This document shows, one piece after another, positions 42,230 to 52,781 of a stretch of DNA of 64,000 bases. Positions within the stretch are counted from its first letter, which is position 1; each line of letters opens with the position of its first letter. The translations under genes were made by a program, and so were the position numbers. Under the pieces are notes generated by a model, which had not been told where the DNA came from, ran no database searches, and was given only the letters and a program-made list of their open reading frames with translations. The stretch is from Holophagales bacterium. Its GTDB lineage: Bacteria; Acidobacteriota; Thermoanaerobaculia; UBA5066. Where the stretch lies: positions 61,543 through 125,542 of the forward strand of contig JADKBZ010000019.1 of assembly GCA_016714815.1 (NCBI GenBank), written 5' to 3'.

Positions 42230-43644
42230 CGCGGCGGGGAGACGGCGCCCGGTGCCGGGGTCCCCGGCGCCTGAGCCGCCGGAGCCAGCGCCGCCGGGGC
42301 CGTCTTCAGGCGGCTCGCCAGGGAGCGGACGTCGTCCCAGACCTGGGAATCGACGACGATCGTGTCGCCCCTCGAGGAGACCTGGACGGCGACGAGCTTC
42401 CCGGGGGCGAGCTCGGGCGGAGCGAAGAACTCGAGCCGGACCGGCTCCTTCGCCTTCTCGAGAAGGACCTCGACCGTCCCCGCGGGCACCGGCTTCTTCT
42501 TGCGGACCGTCGCGAGCCCGATCGAAGCCAGCTCTTTTACCGGGACGAACCGCCGCACCTCGGCCCGTGAAAGCCGGTCCAGGAGATCGTCCGCGATCCG
42601 TCCTTCGATGTCGCGACCGGCAGACCGCCACGCTCCGTCGAGCTTCTCCACGCCGGCCCGGAGCGCCCCGCTCTCGAAGACGACGCGGGTCACGAGCCAG
42701 GAGTCGAGCGGGAGGAGCCTGCCTTCGCGGAAAGCCGAGAGCTCCTTGCCGAGGCTCTCCTGCGCGCGATCGTCGACGATCATGACGACGCCGTCGCGGC
42801 TCGCGAAGACCTTTCCGGCGGCGTCGGCCGTCACGGCTCCGAACGCGAGCCGCGACACGACTTCGCTCCCCTTCTCGAGAACGACCTCGGTCGCGGGAGG
42901 CGCGAGGCCGATCCGGGGGAGCTCGGCCGCGGAGACCGCCGGGAAGTCGGTCGCGCGGACCCCCGCGAGGTCGGCGAGGAGCCGGTCGACGAAGGTCCCC
43001 GAAGCCAGATCCTGCACCGGCTGCTCGAGCCGCCACCCGCTCGTCGCGTCGCGGACGGCAACGACCCGGTTCGGGCCACGGGCCACGGTGACGCGCGTGA
43101 CGTCGGCCGTCGACACGTCGAGGAGGCTTCGGGAGCGGTACTCGTCGTAGGGCTTCGTCAGCTGGGCGATGGGGGCGAACTTCACCGAGCCGAGCCGCCC
43201 CCCCTCGGTGGCGGCCGTCGCGTCTGCGCCCGGGATCGCCTCGCCGAAGAGAACGGTCCGGGAGGTGCCGTCCTTCATCTTCAGCGTCACTTTCGCCTTC
43301 GGTGCGTCGAGGCCGTACTCCTTCGGATCGAACTTCGACCGCGCCTCTCCGAGGAGGTCGAGCCGCGCCAGGTCGGAGACGAGCCCGTCCGCCGTCGTCG
43401 CGTCGGCGGCCCCGCCCTTCGGTCCCTCGAGGAACCATCGCCCGTCCTTGCGGGCCAGCGCCACGGGCTGCTGGCCCGGGCGCTCGAACGAGAGGCTCGC
43501 GACCTCCTTCGCGTCGAGGTCGAAGAACCGCCGGCTCGTCTTCGCCCTTTCCCCCGACGTCGGCTGATGACGCTCCCAGAGGACGACGAACGCCAGCAGG
43601 GCGAGGAAGACACCGGTGAGGATCAGGAGCTTCCGAGTCGACAT
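42226..43644 (-). CDS. DUF4340-domain membrane-anchored protein
   Basis: The protein has 472 residues. One N-terminal transmembrane helix (LLILTGVFLALLAFVVLWE) anchors a large extracytoplasmic part made of repeated DUF4340-like beta modules, each starting with a GRWFLEGPKGGAADATTADGLVSDL-type segment (positions ~70, ~165, ~330). It is the last gene of a Gld-like ABC operon, 10 bp after the GldG-like gene. DUF4340 proteins commonly accompany this type of ABC-2 system, and a structural or lipoprotein-handling role is presumed. The C-terminus is Ala/Pro-rich. Confidence 0.85.
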   Translation of the reverse strand: MSTRKLLILTGVFLALLAFVVLWERHQPTSGERAKTSRRFFDLDAKEVASLSFERPGQQPVALARKDGRWFLEGPKGGAADATTADGLVSDLARLDLLGEARSKFDPKEYGLDAPKAKVTLKMKDGTSRTVLFGEAIPGADATAATEGGRLGSVKFAPIAQLTKPYDEYRSRSLLDVSTADVTRVTVARGPNRVVAVRDATSGWRLEQPVQDLASGTFVDRLLADLAGVRATDFPAVSAAELPRIGLAPPATEVVLEKGSEVVSRLAFGAVTADAAGKVFASRDGVVMIVDDRAQESLGKELSAFREGRLLPLDSWLVTRVVFESGALRAGVEKLDGAWRSAGRDIEGRIADDLLDRLSRAEVRRFVPVKELASIGLATVRKKKPVPAGTVEVLLEKAKEPVRLEFFAPPELAPGKLVAVQVSSRGDTIVVDSQVWDDVRSLASRLKTAPAALAPAAQAPGTPAPGAVSPPR

Positions 43645-43654
43645 GGCGCGTCCC

Positions 43655-45103
43655 TCAGCGGCGCCTCTTGAGCCAGACCACGATTCCGAGCCCGATGGCG
43701 CACGCGGGGAGGATCAGGAGAACGAAGAGGGTGATTCTGTTGACGTCGCCGCGCGAGAGGACGACCGCGACCTGGTCGGTCGACTTGGGCGGAATGGAGA
43801 CGAGAGACTCCCTGTCGAGCAGCCAGTTCACGGAGGACGTCAGGAGGTAGAGGTTCGCCGCGTTGGCGATGCCTCCCGTCGACGCGAAGTCGGCGTCGCC
43901 GACGACCACGATCCGGGCTTTCTTCGCGGTCCCCGTCCCGGTCTCGGCGGCGATCGCGAGCGGCACCGGCCCGGCGAGGTCCTTGTCGTCCTTCTCGACC
44001 TTCGTCTCGAGGTCGGCGAGGTTCGTCTCGCCCCAGCCCTCCGCCGAGGTCTCGATGAGGACCGTGGCCGTGACGCCCGCAGGGAGCTTCTCGGCGACTC
44101 CCACCGACCGGATGACCGGGAAGACGACCGGGAGCCCCTCGAGGAGCCTGGTGACGGTGTGGCTCCGGAAGCTCCGGGCGACGACGGTTTCCGGCCCCAT
44201 GAGAGGCAGGGCGTTCTTCGGATCGACGACGATGTCGTCGCCGAGCCGGACTCCGAAGGCGTCGAGGAGCCCTCCGAGCCCGAGATCGACCATCCGGTTC
44301 CCGCTCCCCTGGGAGAACTCCGGGTCGAGGAGAAGGAGAGCGCGCCCCCCCTCGGCGAGATAGGCCTTCAGGGCGTCGGTCTCTGGAAAGGTGAAGCCCG
44401 TCCGCGGCCCGGCGACGACGACGAGGTCGGTCTTCTCCGGGACTCTCTGGGCCACGAGGCTGTCCCACTCCTCCACGGTGCAGTTGTCCTGCTTCAGGGA
44501 CTCGACCACCCGCTCCAGCCCCTCGCGGGAGCGGCCTTCGACCGGGCGCTCGCCGTGCCCCTTCGTGAAGACGACCTTCGGGCTCTTCGCCTGGGTCACG
44601 GTCAGGATCGCCGCGGTGAACTCCTGCTCTCCCTTGAACGCCTTCAGGGCGGGCTCGCCCCCCATCTGGGCGCGCTGGAAGTCGAACTCGGCGAGCTGCT
44701 CGAGGGAGACCGCCTTCTTCTTCTCTCCCGCGCGAAAGACGACGGAGAGCTGCATGACCCCCGTCTCCTTGAGGAACGCCTGCGCGCGGGCCGGGTTCCG
44801 CTCGGGGTTGAGGGTCTCGACGGTGAGCAGGGGCGAGGCCGCCTGGTAGCGCCGGAGCAGCTCCTGCGTCTCGGCGTAGAGAGGCGAGCCCTCGGTCATG
44901 AAGACCGTCACGGCGACGGGCTGCCGGAGCGCCTTCAGGACCTGCGTCGACTTCTCCGACAGGGTGTAGAGCCCGGAGCTCGTCCAGTCGAACCGCCGGT
45001 AGTGGCGGGCCCCGATCCAGTTCACGAGGCCCAGGATGCCGATGCCGACGAGGACGGCGAGGACGAGGTTGATGCGGGAGACCGTCTTTCCGTCGCTCAT
45101 CAT
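43655..45103 (-). CDS. GldG-like ABC transporter auxiliary protein
   Basis: The protein has 482 residues. A transmembrane helix follows the first ~15 residues (LVLAVLVGIGILGLVNWIGARHY) and another lies at the C-terminus (ITLFVLLILPACAIGLGIVVWL). Between them is the extracytoplasmic domain of the GldG/ABC-transport-auxiliary family: FDWTSSGLYTLSEKSTQVLK at the start, then VVFTKGHGERPVEG, and DLVVVAGPRTGF with an LLLLDPE segment. It partners the permease encoded upstream; their coding regions overlap at ATGATGA. In Bacteroidetes GldG works with GldA and GldF in gliding. Here, outside that phylum, export or envelope remodelling is more likely. Confidence 0.87.
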   Translation of the reverse strand: MMSDGKTVSRINLVLAVLVGIGILGLVNWIGARHYRRFDWTSSGLYTLSEKSTQVLKALRQPVAVTVFMTEGSPLYAETQELLRRYQAASPLLTVETLNPERNPARAQAFLKETGVMQLSVVFRAGEKKKAVSLEQLAEFDFQRAQMGGEPALKAFKGEQEFTAAILTVTQAKSPKVVFTKGHGERPVEGRSREGLERVVESLKQDNCTVEEWDSLVAQRVPEKTDLVVVAGPRTGFTFPETDALKAYLAEGGRALLLLDPEFSQGSGNRMVDLGLGGLLDAFGVRLGDDIVVDPKNALPLMGPETVVARSFRSHTVTRLLEGLPVVFPVIRSVGVAEKLPAGVTATVLIETSAEGWGETNLADLETKVEKDDKDLAGPVPLAIAAETGTGTAKKARIVVVGDADFASTGGIANAANLYLLTSSVNWLLDRESLVSIPPKSTDQVAVVLSRGDVNRITLFVLLILPACAIGLGIVVWLKRRR

Positions 45104-45837
45104 TTCCCCTTGTTTCCCTTCAGGGCCCGGGCGGACAGGAGGAGGAAGAAGACGACGGTGGAGAGGACGTAGACGATGCGGCGCGTGTCGACGATGCCGC
45201 GGGCGAAGTCGTCCATGTGCTCGATCAGGTTGAGGTAGGAGAGGGCTTCCTTGAGGTTCGGGTCCGTGACGAGCTCGCGGAAGATCCCGGCCAGGAAGAT
45301 CGCGAGGATCATCACGAAGCTGACGATCGCCGCGATGATCTGGTTCTTCGTCAGGGACGAGGCGAAGGTCCCCGCGGCGAGGAAGAGCGCGCCGAAGAGG
45401 GCGATGCCGAGGTAGCCCGAGGCGATCGGCCCGAAGTCGATCCGTCCGTAGCGCGAGAGCGCGACCGGGTAGAGGACCGTCGGGAGCCAGAGGAAGATGA
45501 AGAAGGTGAATCCGCCGAGGAACTTGCCGGTCACGACGGTCCCCTCGCCCACGGGAGCCGTCAGGAGCGCCTCGATGGAGCCCGACTTGCGCTCCTCGGC
45601 GATCAGCCGCATCGCCACGATCGAGGAGACGAGCATCATGAAGATCCAGTAGAAGACGTTCTTGAAGAAGAGGGCCATCAGCTCCTGGCGCGACGTCTCC
45701 GGGCTGTTGAGCGACAGGAGGATGGCGTAGAAGACGTAGCCGTTGATGAAGAGAAACGCCGTCAGGACGACGTACGCCAGCGGCGAGAAGAAATACGCGA
45801 GGAACTCGCGCTTGAGGATGGCCAGGAGCGCCTTCAT
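45100..45837 (-). CDS. ABC-2 type permease (GldF-like)
   Basis: The protein has 245 residues and six transmembrane helices. The N-terminal KREFLAYFFSPLAYVVLTAFLF and the loop RLIAEERKSGSIEALLTAPV are characteristic of ABC-2 permeases of the GldF/NosY group. The start is the ATG at 45837, which overlaps the stop of the ATPase gene by one base (TGATG). The permease, ATPase and GldG-like protein are expected to form one inner-membrane complex that exports an unknown substrate. Confidence 0.9.
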   Translation of the reverse strand: MKALLAILKREFLAYFFSPLAYVVLTAFLFINGYVFYAILLSLNSPETSRQELMALFFKNVFYWIFMMLVSSIVAMRLIAEERKSGSIEALLTAPVGEGTVVTGKFLGGFTFFIFLWLPTVLYPVALSRYGRIDFGPIASGYLGIALFGALFLAAGTFASSLTKNQIIAAIVSFVMILAIFLAGIFRELVTDPNLKEALSYLNLIEHMDDFARGIVDTRRIVYVLSTVVFFLLLSARALKGNKGK

Positions 45838-46841
45838 CACCTCGCCTCCCCTCGGGACTCGCCTTCCTCGACGGCGGCGGGCAGGTCGTCGGCCTTCTCG
45901 GCCCCTTCGGCATCCCGTGCCGCCAGGAGGCGGACGAAGACGTCCTCGAGGGTCGCCTGCCTCGACGAGAGCTCCAGGACCGTCCAGCCGCGAGCCACGC
46001 ACTCGCGGAAGACGGATTCGCGCAGGTCGGAGCCCCGATCGGCTTCCAGGAGGACCCGCGTCTCGCCTCCCACACCCATGCGCGAGGCGTGGACGACGCC
46101 GGGGAGCTGCCGGAGAATGCCGTCGGCTTCGGGAATCTCCCCCTTCAGGCCAACGGCCAGGCCCGGCGCCTGCGTCAGCTGGTGGCGGAGCGTCTCCGGG
46201 GTGCCGGTGGCGACGATCTTCCCGCGGTCGATGATGACGACGCGGTCGCAGACGAGCTCGACCTCGGGGAGGATGTGGGTCGAGAGGAGGATCGTGTGGT
46301 CCTTCCGAAGGTCGCGGATCAGCTCTCGGACCTTCACGATCTGCCGCGGGTCGAGGCCGACCGTCGGCTCGTCCAGGACGAGGACCTTCGGCCCGTGCAC
46401 GAGCGCGGCGGCGAGCCCGACACGCTGCCGGTAGCCCTTCGAGAGATTCCCGATCGGCTTCATCGCCACGTCGTCGACGAAACAGGTGGCGAGGGCGTCG
46501 TCGACCCGGGATTTCGTCATCTTCCGGGGAACCCCGCAGAGCTCCGCGCGGAACTTCACGTACTCCCTCACCCGCATCTCGGGGTAGAGGGCGAGCGTCT
46601 CGGGAAGGTAACCGATCCGGGCCCTCGCCTCTTTCGGCCTGGCGGCGGCGTCGATCCCGTCGACCGTCACCTTCCCCGACCCCGGCTCGAGAAACCCGGT
46701 GATCATTCTCATCGTCGTCGTCTTCCCGGCGCCGTTCGGGCCCAGGAAGCCGAGGATCTCCCCGCTCTCGACCCGGAACGACACGTCGTCGACGGCCACC
46801 GTTCCGTAGAACGACTTGCGGAGCGCTTCAACCTCAAGCAT
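45837..46841 (-). CDS. ABC transporter ATP-binding protein (GldA-like)
   Basis: The protein has 334 residues. It has Walker A GPNGAGKTT near residue 35, the signature NLSKGYRQRVGLAAAL near 133, Walker B VLVLDEPTVGLDP near 154, and the switch histidine in STHILPE. The C-terminal ~100 residues form the DUF4162-like extension common in ABC-2 export ATPases, ending in an acidic tail. It is the first gene of the export operon. The ATG at 46841 is chosen over the start at 46889 because the ATPase domain begins there. A TATATT box lies 74 nt upstream. Confidence 0.92.
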   Translation of the reverse strand: MLEVEALRKSFYGTVAVDDVSFRVESGEILGFLGPNGAGKTTTMRMITGFLEPGSGKVTVDGIDAAARPKEARARIGYLPETLALYPEMRVREYVKFRAELCGVPRKMTKSRVDDALATCFVDDVAMKPIGNLSKGYRQRVGLAAALVHGPKVLVLDEPTVGLDPRQIVKVRELIRDLRKDHTILLSTHILPEVELVCDRVVIIDRGKIVATGTPETLRHQLTQAPGLAVGLKGEIPEADGILRQLPGVVHASRMGVGGETRVLLEADRGSDLRESVFRECVARGWTVLELSSRQATLEDVFVRLLAARDAEGAEKADDLPAAVEEGESRGEAR

Positions 46842-46915
46842 CGTCTTGCAGTCCCTCCGCGGACGGGCAGGGCCCGGCGCGCGATGCACCGCCCCCTGCC
46901 GCGAAAGCAGCCGGA

Positions 46916-46921
46916 AATATA
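46916..46921 (-). promoter_or_regulatory. -10-like box (TATATT) of the Gld-like ABC operon
   Basis: TATATT on the minus strand is one of the best -10 matches in the window. It would give a leader of roughly 65-70 nt. No -35 box is clear. Confidence 0.45.
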
Positions 46922-46978
46922 GCAGAGGCGCCTCGTTCGCCCACCCCCCTCGGCGTCCGATCGAAAGCCGCCTGCCCC

Positions 46979-46984
46979 AATAAT
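46979..46984 (+). promoter_or_regulatory. -10-like box (AATAAT) of the cysteine desulfurase-SelD gene
   Basis: AATAAT lies 6 nt before the ATG at 46991, in otherwise GC-rich DNA. No ribosome-binding site is present between, so a leaderless mRNA is likely. Confidence 0.45.
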
Positions 46985-46990
46985 CGGGGC

Positions 46991-49201
<2,211 letters not shown>

Positions 49202-49329
49202 AGCGCGATCGGCAGGAGCGGACGTACGATGTGCCCCTTGAGCTTTCCATACGAGGATCTCGAGATCGTCGCGGCGGTGGACGCGGGGTGGGTCGTACCC
49301 CGAAAGGAACCTGCCGCGGGAGGGACTCC

Positions 49330-49947
49330 GTGCTGATTCACTTTCTGGGGCAGCCCTGGGTGCTCGTGGCCACCCTGCTCATCGGGCCGACGATCCTCTT
49401 CCTGATCTACCGCCGCCGGTCCCGGATCGAGGCGGAAGAGAAGCGGCCCGCGGCAGGCTCTCCCCGCGCGACGGGAACGCCGAAGACCGCGGCCGCGGCG
49501 CCCCCGCCGTCGGAGAATCCCGGGCCCCGCAAGTCCATCGGATCCGGGTTCCGTGGGATCAGCTGGGGCCAGCCTCCCGTGGAGGGGATGAAGGTCGTTC
49601 ACGAGGAGGGAGAAACCAGGTTCTTCTCCAGGCCCTCGGAGGACCCCCGGATCGGAAACGTCCACATCACCTCGGTGGCGTACTCCTTCCGGCTCGACCG
49701 GCTCTCGGCCGTCGTCATCGACCTCCCGATCTCCGGCTACGAGCCCCTGACCCGCCACCTCACGACCGAATGGGGTCCGCCGCGAAGCTCCGCGGACCGC
49801 GGCAAGCACGTCTGGGCCGACCCCGGCTCCGGTCCGGACGCCTCTCAGGCCGTCCTGGAAAAGAAAGCGGACAGCCGCTCGGCGAGACTCGTACTGTCTT
49901 CCAGGGCCGCCAATGCCGAGCGGGCCGCGAATCGGCCCGGAGCCTGA
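49330..49947 (+). CDS. Single-pass membrane protein, unknown function
   Basis: The protein has 205 residues. One N-terminal helix (PWVLVATLLIGPTILFLIY) precedes a basic stretch RRRSR, which places the C-terminus in the cytoplasm. A ~45-residue Ala/Pro-rich linker leads to a soluble domain starting FRGISWGQPPVEGMK, with VHITSVAYSFRLDRLSAVVID. I recognise no family, though the domain resembles short extracytoplasmic folds found alone in other bacteria. The GTG start has a GGGAGG ribosome-binding site at good spacing. It lies 128 bp after the SelD fusion and may share its transcript. It converges with the MoaD-like gene. Confidence 0.65.
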   Translation: MLIHFLGQPWVLVATLLIGPTILFLIYRRRSRIEAEEKRPAAGSPRATGTPKTAAAAPPPSENPGPRKSIGSGFRGISWGQPPVEGMKVVHEEGETRFFSRPSEDPRIGNVHITSVAYSFRLDRLSAVVIDLPISGYEPLTRHLTTEWGPPRSSADRGKHVWADPGSGPDASQAVLEKKADSRSARLVLSSRAANAERAANRPGA

Positions 49948-49973
49948 GCTCGGGCCGGAGCCCGCGAGCCTTC

Positions 49974-50252
49974 CTACCCTCCCGCCATCAGCAGCACCAC
50001 GGCGAGACGGTCCCCCGGGGCGACGGGAGTCTCGAGCTGGCGAAGCGCCCGGACGTCGTGGCCGTTCAGGGAGAGCCCCACTCCGCGCCGCGGCACGCCC
50101 CCTTCCGCCAGGAAGAGGCGCGCCACCACGGGATGCCTCTCGAGAAGGGAGGCGAGGGCGGCGCCGACCGTCTCGCCTTCCGCCTCGAGCTCGCCCACCC
50201 CGCCGGCGGCGCGGTGAAGGGGGGCGGGAAGAAGGACGAGGAGAGAAGCCAC
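49974..50252 (-). CDS. MoaD/ThiS-like sulfur-carrier protein
   Basis: The protein has 92 residues and ends in the di-glycine tail MAGG required for thiocarboxylate formation. The ubiquitin-like fold is visible: ALASLLERHPVVA, then SLNGHDVRALRQLETPVAPGDRLAVV. It lies just upstream of and divergent from a tungsten/molybdenum aldehyde oxidoreductase gene, so it probably donates sulfur to that enzyme's pterin cofactor. The start is the GTG at 50252, 7 nt after a TAAGGT box and without a ribosome-binding site. Confidence 0.82.
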   Translation of the reverse strand: MASLLVLLPAPLHRAAGGVGELEAEGETVGAALASLLERHPVVARLFLAEGGVPRRGVGLSLNGHDVRALRQLETPVAPGDRLAVVLLMAGG

Positions 50253-50259
50253 GGGCGTG

Positions 50260-50265
50260 ACCTTA
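50260..50265 (-). promoter_or_regulatory. -10-like box (TAAGGT) of the MoaD-like gene
   Basis: On the minus strand TAAGGT lies 7 nt before the GTG start, matching the leaderless pattern of the window. Confidence 0.4.
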
Positions 50266-50455
50266 CAGGATACGGCACTCTCCACTTCGGGCCGTCGAGA
50301 CCGTCGCTTCCACAGTTGACATCGGCTGGGCCTGCGCCTAGCGTCGATCGACACGTTCCGCTCGTTCGGGAACCGCTGAAGCGGCGACAATCAGCGGCCA
50401 GGGAGCACCGGTAGTCGGTTGGCGGATTCCGGCCGAGAGAGAGGAGCTGGACAGC

Positions 50456-52321
50456 ATGGGCGGCTACGTTGGAAGGTACCTGGAAGTCGACCTGACCCGG
50501 GGTTCGATCACCGACCTCCCGATCACGGAAGAGGTCCGGAGGAAGTACCTGGGCGGCAGCGGCCTGGCGGCCTACCTCTTCTTCCTCCGCGGGAAATACA
50601 CGGCCGATCCCCTCGGTCCCGACAACGACCTCTTCGTCCTGACCGGCCCGATCTCGGGGACGCTCGTCCCGGGCAGCTCGCGGTTCGCCGTCGCGGCCCG
50701 CTCGCCGCTCACCGGGATCTGGGGCGAAGGGAGCTGCGGGGGCGACTTCGCGCCCGCCCTGAAGCGCTGCGGCGTCGACGGCCTCGTCTTCGTCGGGCAG
50801 TCGCCCACGCCGGTGATGTTCGTCCTCGACGGCGGCGAGGTCGCGCTGCGGGACGCGACGGACCTCTGGGGCCTCGACACCTACGAGACGACGGACCGCC
50901 TTCGGGAGACCATGGCCGGCAAGCGGCGCCCGAGCGTCCTCTCCATCGGCCAGGCCGGCGAGAACCTCGTCCACTTCGCCGCCATCGCCAACAACAAGCA
51001 CGACTTCGTCGGGCGCACCGGGATGGGCGCCGTGATGGGGAGCAAGCGGCTGAAGGCGATCGTCTGCCGCGGCGAGGGGACGATCCCGATCGCCGACCCG
51101 GTCGCCTACAAGGTGATCTGCAAGGAGCTCGTCTCGAAGATCTCCCAGGCCGTTCCCGCCCAGGCCCTGAAGGAGATGGGAACCGACTCGGCGATGGACC
51201 TCGGGATGATGATCGGCGACATCCCGATCGCGAACTGGTCCCGCGGCGAGGACTTCGAGCTTTCCAACGCCCTCTCCGGGCCGACGATGTCCGAGACCTA
51301 CCTCAAGCGGGGCCTCGCCTGCTACGCCTGCCCGATCGCCTGCCGGCGCGAGGTCGAGGTCCCCGACGGCCCCTACAAGATGGCCGTCGGCCCCGGGCCG
51401 GAGTACGAGACGTGCGCGTCGTTCGGAACGATGCTCGCCCAGAAGGACCTCGCAGGGGTGATCAAGTCGAACGAGTGGTGCAACCGCTACGGCGTCGACT
51501 CGATCTCGGCCGGGTGCACCATCGCGTGGGCCTACGACTGCTTCTCGAAGGGGCTCCTCACGCTCGAGGACACCGGCGGCGTCCCGCTCGAGTTCGGCTA
51601 TGTCGACGGCGCAATCGCGATGCTGCACAAGCTCGCGCGGCGGGAGGGGATCGGCGACCTCCTCGCCGACGGGAGCCGCGCCGCGGCCCGGCGCCTGGGG
51701 CGCGGCTCGGAAGAGCTGACGGCCGAGATCAAGGGGCTCGAGATCCCGATGCACGACCCCCGCGGGTCGCACGGCCTCGCCCTCTCCTACATGACCTCCT
51801 ACCGCGGGGCCTGCCACAAGGCGCACCTCGTGGAGGCGATCGAGCACGGCCTCGCCGGCTACACGGACGTCGGCCTCGAGGAGAACTACGACGGTCTCTC
51901 GAGCGAAGGCAAAGCGCCGATGGTGCGCATCGGCGAAGACCTGGGAGTGCCGCTGAACGCGCTCGCCCTCTGCGAGTTCGACATGTGGTGCTACCAGTTC
52001 GACGACCTCGTCCGGGCGATTCGCGCGGTCACCGGGTGGGAGGACTTCTCCGTGGAGGAGTACCGCCGGACCGGCGAGCGCCTCTGGCTCCTGAAGCGCG
52101 CGCTGAACAATCTCATGGGGGTGACGCGGGTCGACGACTGCCTCCCCCTCAAGATCCGGACCCCGCTCCCCGACGGCGCGGCGGCGGGCCTCGTCCCCGA
52201 CGAGGCGCTGCTGCTCGGCGACTACTACCAGGAGCGCGGCCTCGACGAGACGGGCCGGCCCCTGGCCGAGATTCTGCAGCGGGCGGGCCTCGCCGAGGTC
52301 GACGCGGTCCTGCACCGGTAG
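50456..52321 (+). CDS. Aldehyde:ferredoxin oxidoreductase (tungsten/molybdenum AOR family)
   Basis: The protein has 621 residues. Its N-terminal domain begins YVGRYLEVDLTRGSITDLP and includes GEGSCGGDFAPALKRCGVDGLV, both diagnostic of the AOR family. Cluster-binding cysteines lie in CYACPIAC near residue 285, with a further cysteine in LALCEFDMWCYQ. The enzyme oxidises aldehydes to acids, passing electrons to ferredoxin, using a tungsto- or molybdo-bispterin cofactor. A MoaD-like carrier gene is divergent from it, and an SCP2-like protein and an iron alcohol dehydrogenase follow. That order suggests an alcohol - aldehyde - acid pathway. The aldehyde is unknown. An AGAGAGGAG ribosome-binding site precedes the ATG. 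Confidence 0.92.
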   Translation: MGGYVGRYLEVDLTRGSITDLPITEEVRRKYLGGSGLAAYLFFLRGKYTADPLGPDNDLFVLTGPISGTLVPGSSRFAVAARSPLTGIWGEGSCGGDFAPALKRCGVDGLVFVGQSPTPVMFVLDGGEVALRDATDLWGLDTYETTDRLRETMAGKRRPSVLSIGQAGENLVHFAAIANNKHDFVGRTGMGAVMGSKRLKAIVCRGEGTIPIADPVAYKVICKELVSKISQAVPAQALKEMGTDSAMDLGMMIGDIPIANWSRGEDFELSNALSGPTMSETYLKRGLACYACPIACRREVEVPDGPYKMAVGPGPEYETCASFGTMLAQKDLAGVIKSNEWCNRYGVDSISAGCTIAWAYDCFSKGLLTLEDTGGVPLEFGYVDGAIAMLHKLARREGIGDLLADGSRAAARRLGRGSEELTAEIKGLEIPMHDPRGSHGLALSYMTSYRGACHKAHLVEAIEHGLAGYTDVGLEENYDGLSSEGKAPMVRIGEDLGVPLNALALCEFDMWCYQFDDLVRAIRAVTGWEDFSVEEYRRTGERLWLLKRALNNLMGVTRVDDCLPLKIRTPLPDGAAAGLVPDEALLLGDYYQERGLDETGRPLAEILQRAGLAEVDAVLHR

Positions 52322-52355
52322 ACCTGGAAGAGAAAGACGAAGAGCGGAGGAAAGA

Positions 52356-52781
52356 ATGTCGATTCGTTTCCCTTCAGAAGAGTGGGTCGCAGCCTTCTTC
52401 AAGGCGATCAACGAGAGCCCCGAGTACCTCGAGGGCGGCAAGCCGTGGACCTACGGAGTGACGGCCCTCGTCGTCAACCCGCAGCCCGAGATCGGGCTCA
52501 CCGAGGCCTACGGCATCTGGCTCGACCTCCACGAGGGCGTCTGCCGCGAGGCCCACGCCTGCACGGTCGAGGAGGCGCAGACGGCCCCCTTCTGCATCTT
52601 CGGCGACTACGCCCGCTGGAAGCAGGTCATCCACAAGGAGCTCGAGCCGGTCAAGGGGATGATGCAGGGCAAGCTCAAGCTCAAGGGGAACCTCCAGATC
52701 ATCGTCCGGAACGTCAAGGCCGCCCAGGCCCTCGTGACCTGCGCCACCCGCGTACCGACCACGTTCCTGGACGAGCCGTGA
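52356..52781 (+). CDS. SCP2-like sterol/lipid-transfer-fold protein
   Basis: The protein has 141 residues. The C-terminal part YARWKQVIHKELEPVKGMMQGKLKLKGNLQII matches the SCP2 sterol-carrier fold, a hydrophobic pocket that holds acyl chains, acyl-CoA or aldehydes. There is no signal peptide. It lies 34 bp after the AOR gene and overlaps the alcohol dehydrogenase start (GTGA), so it is part of the same operon. It may present a hydrophobic substrate to one or both enzymes; this is inference. An AGCGGAGGAAAG ribosome-binding site precedes the ATG. Confidence 0.78.
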   Translation: MSIRFPSEEWVAAFFKAINESPEYLEGGKPWTYGVTALVVNPQPEIGLTEAYGIWLDLHEGVCREAHACTVEEAQTAPFCIFGDYARWKQVIHKELEPVKGMMQGKLKLKGNLQIIVRNVKAAQALVTCATRVPTTFLDEP

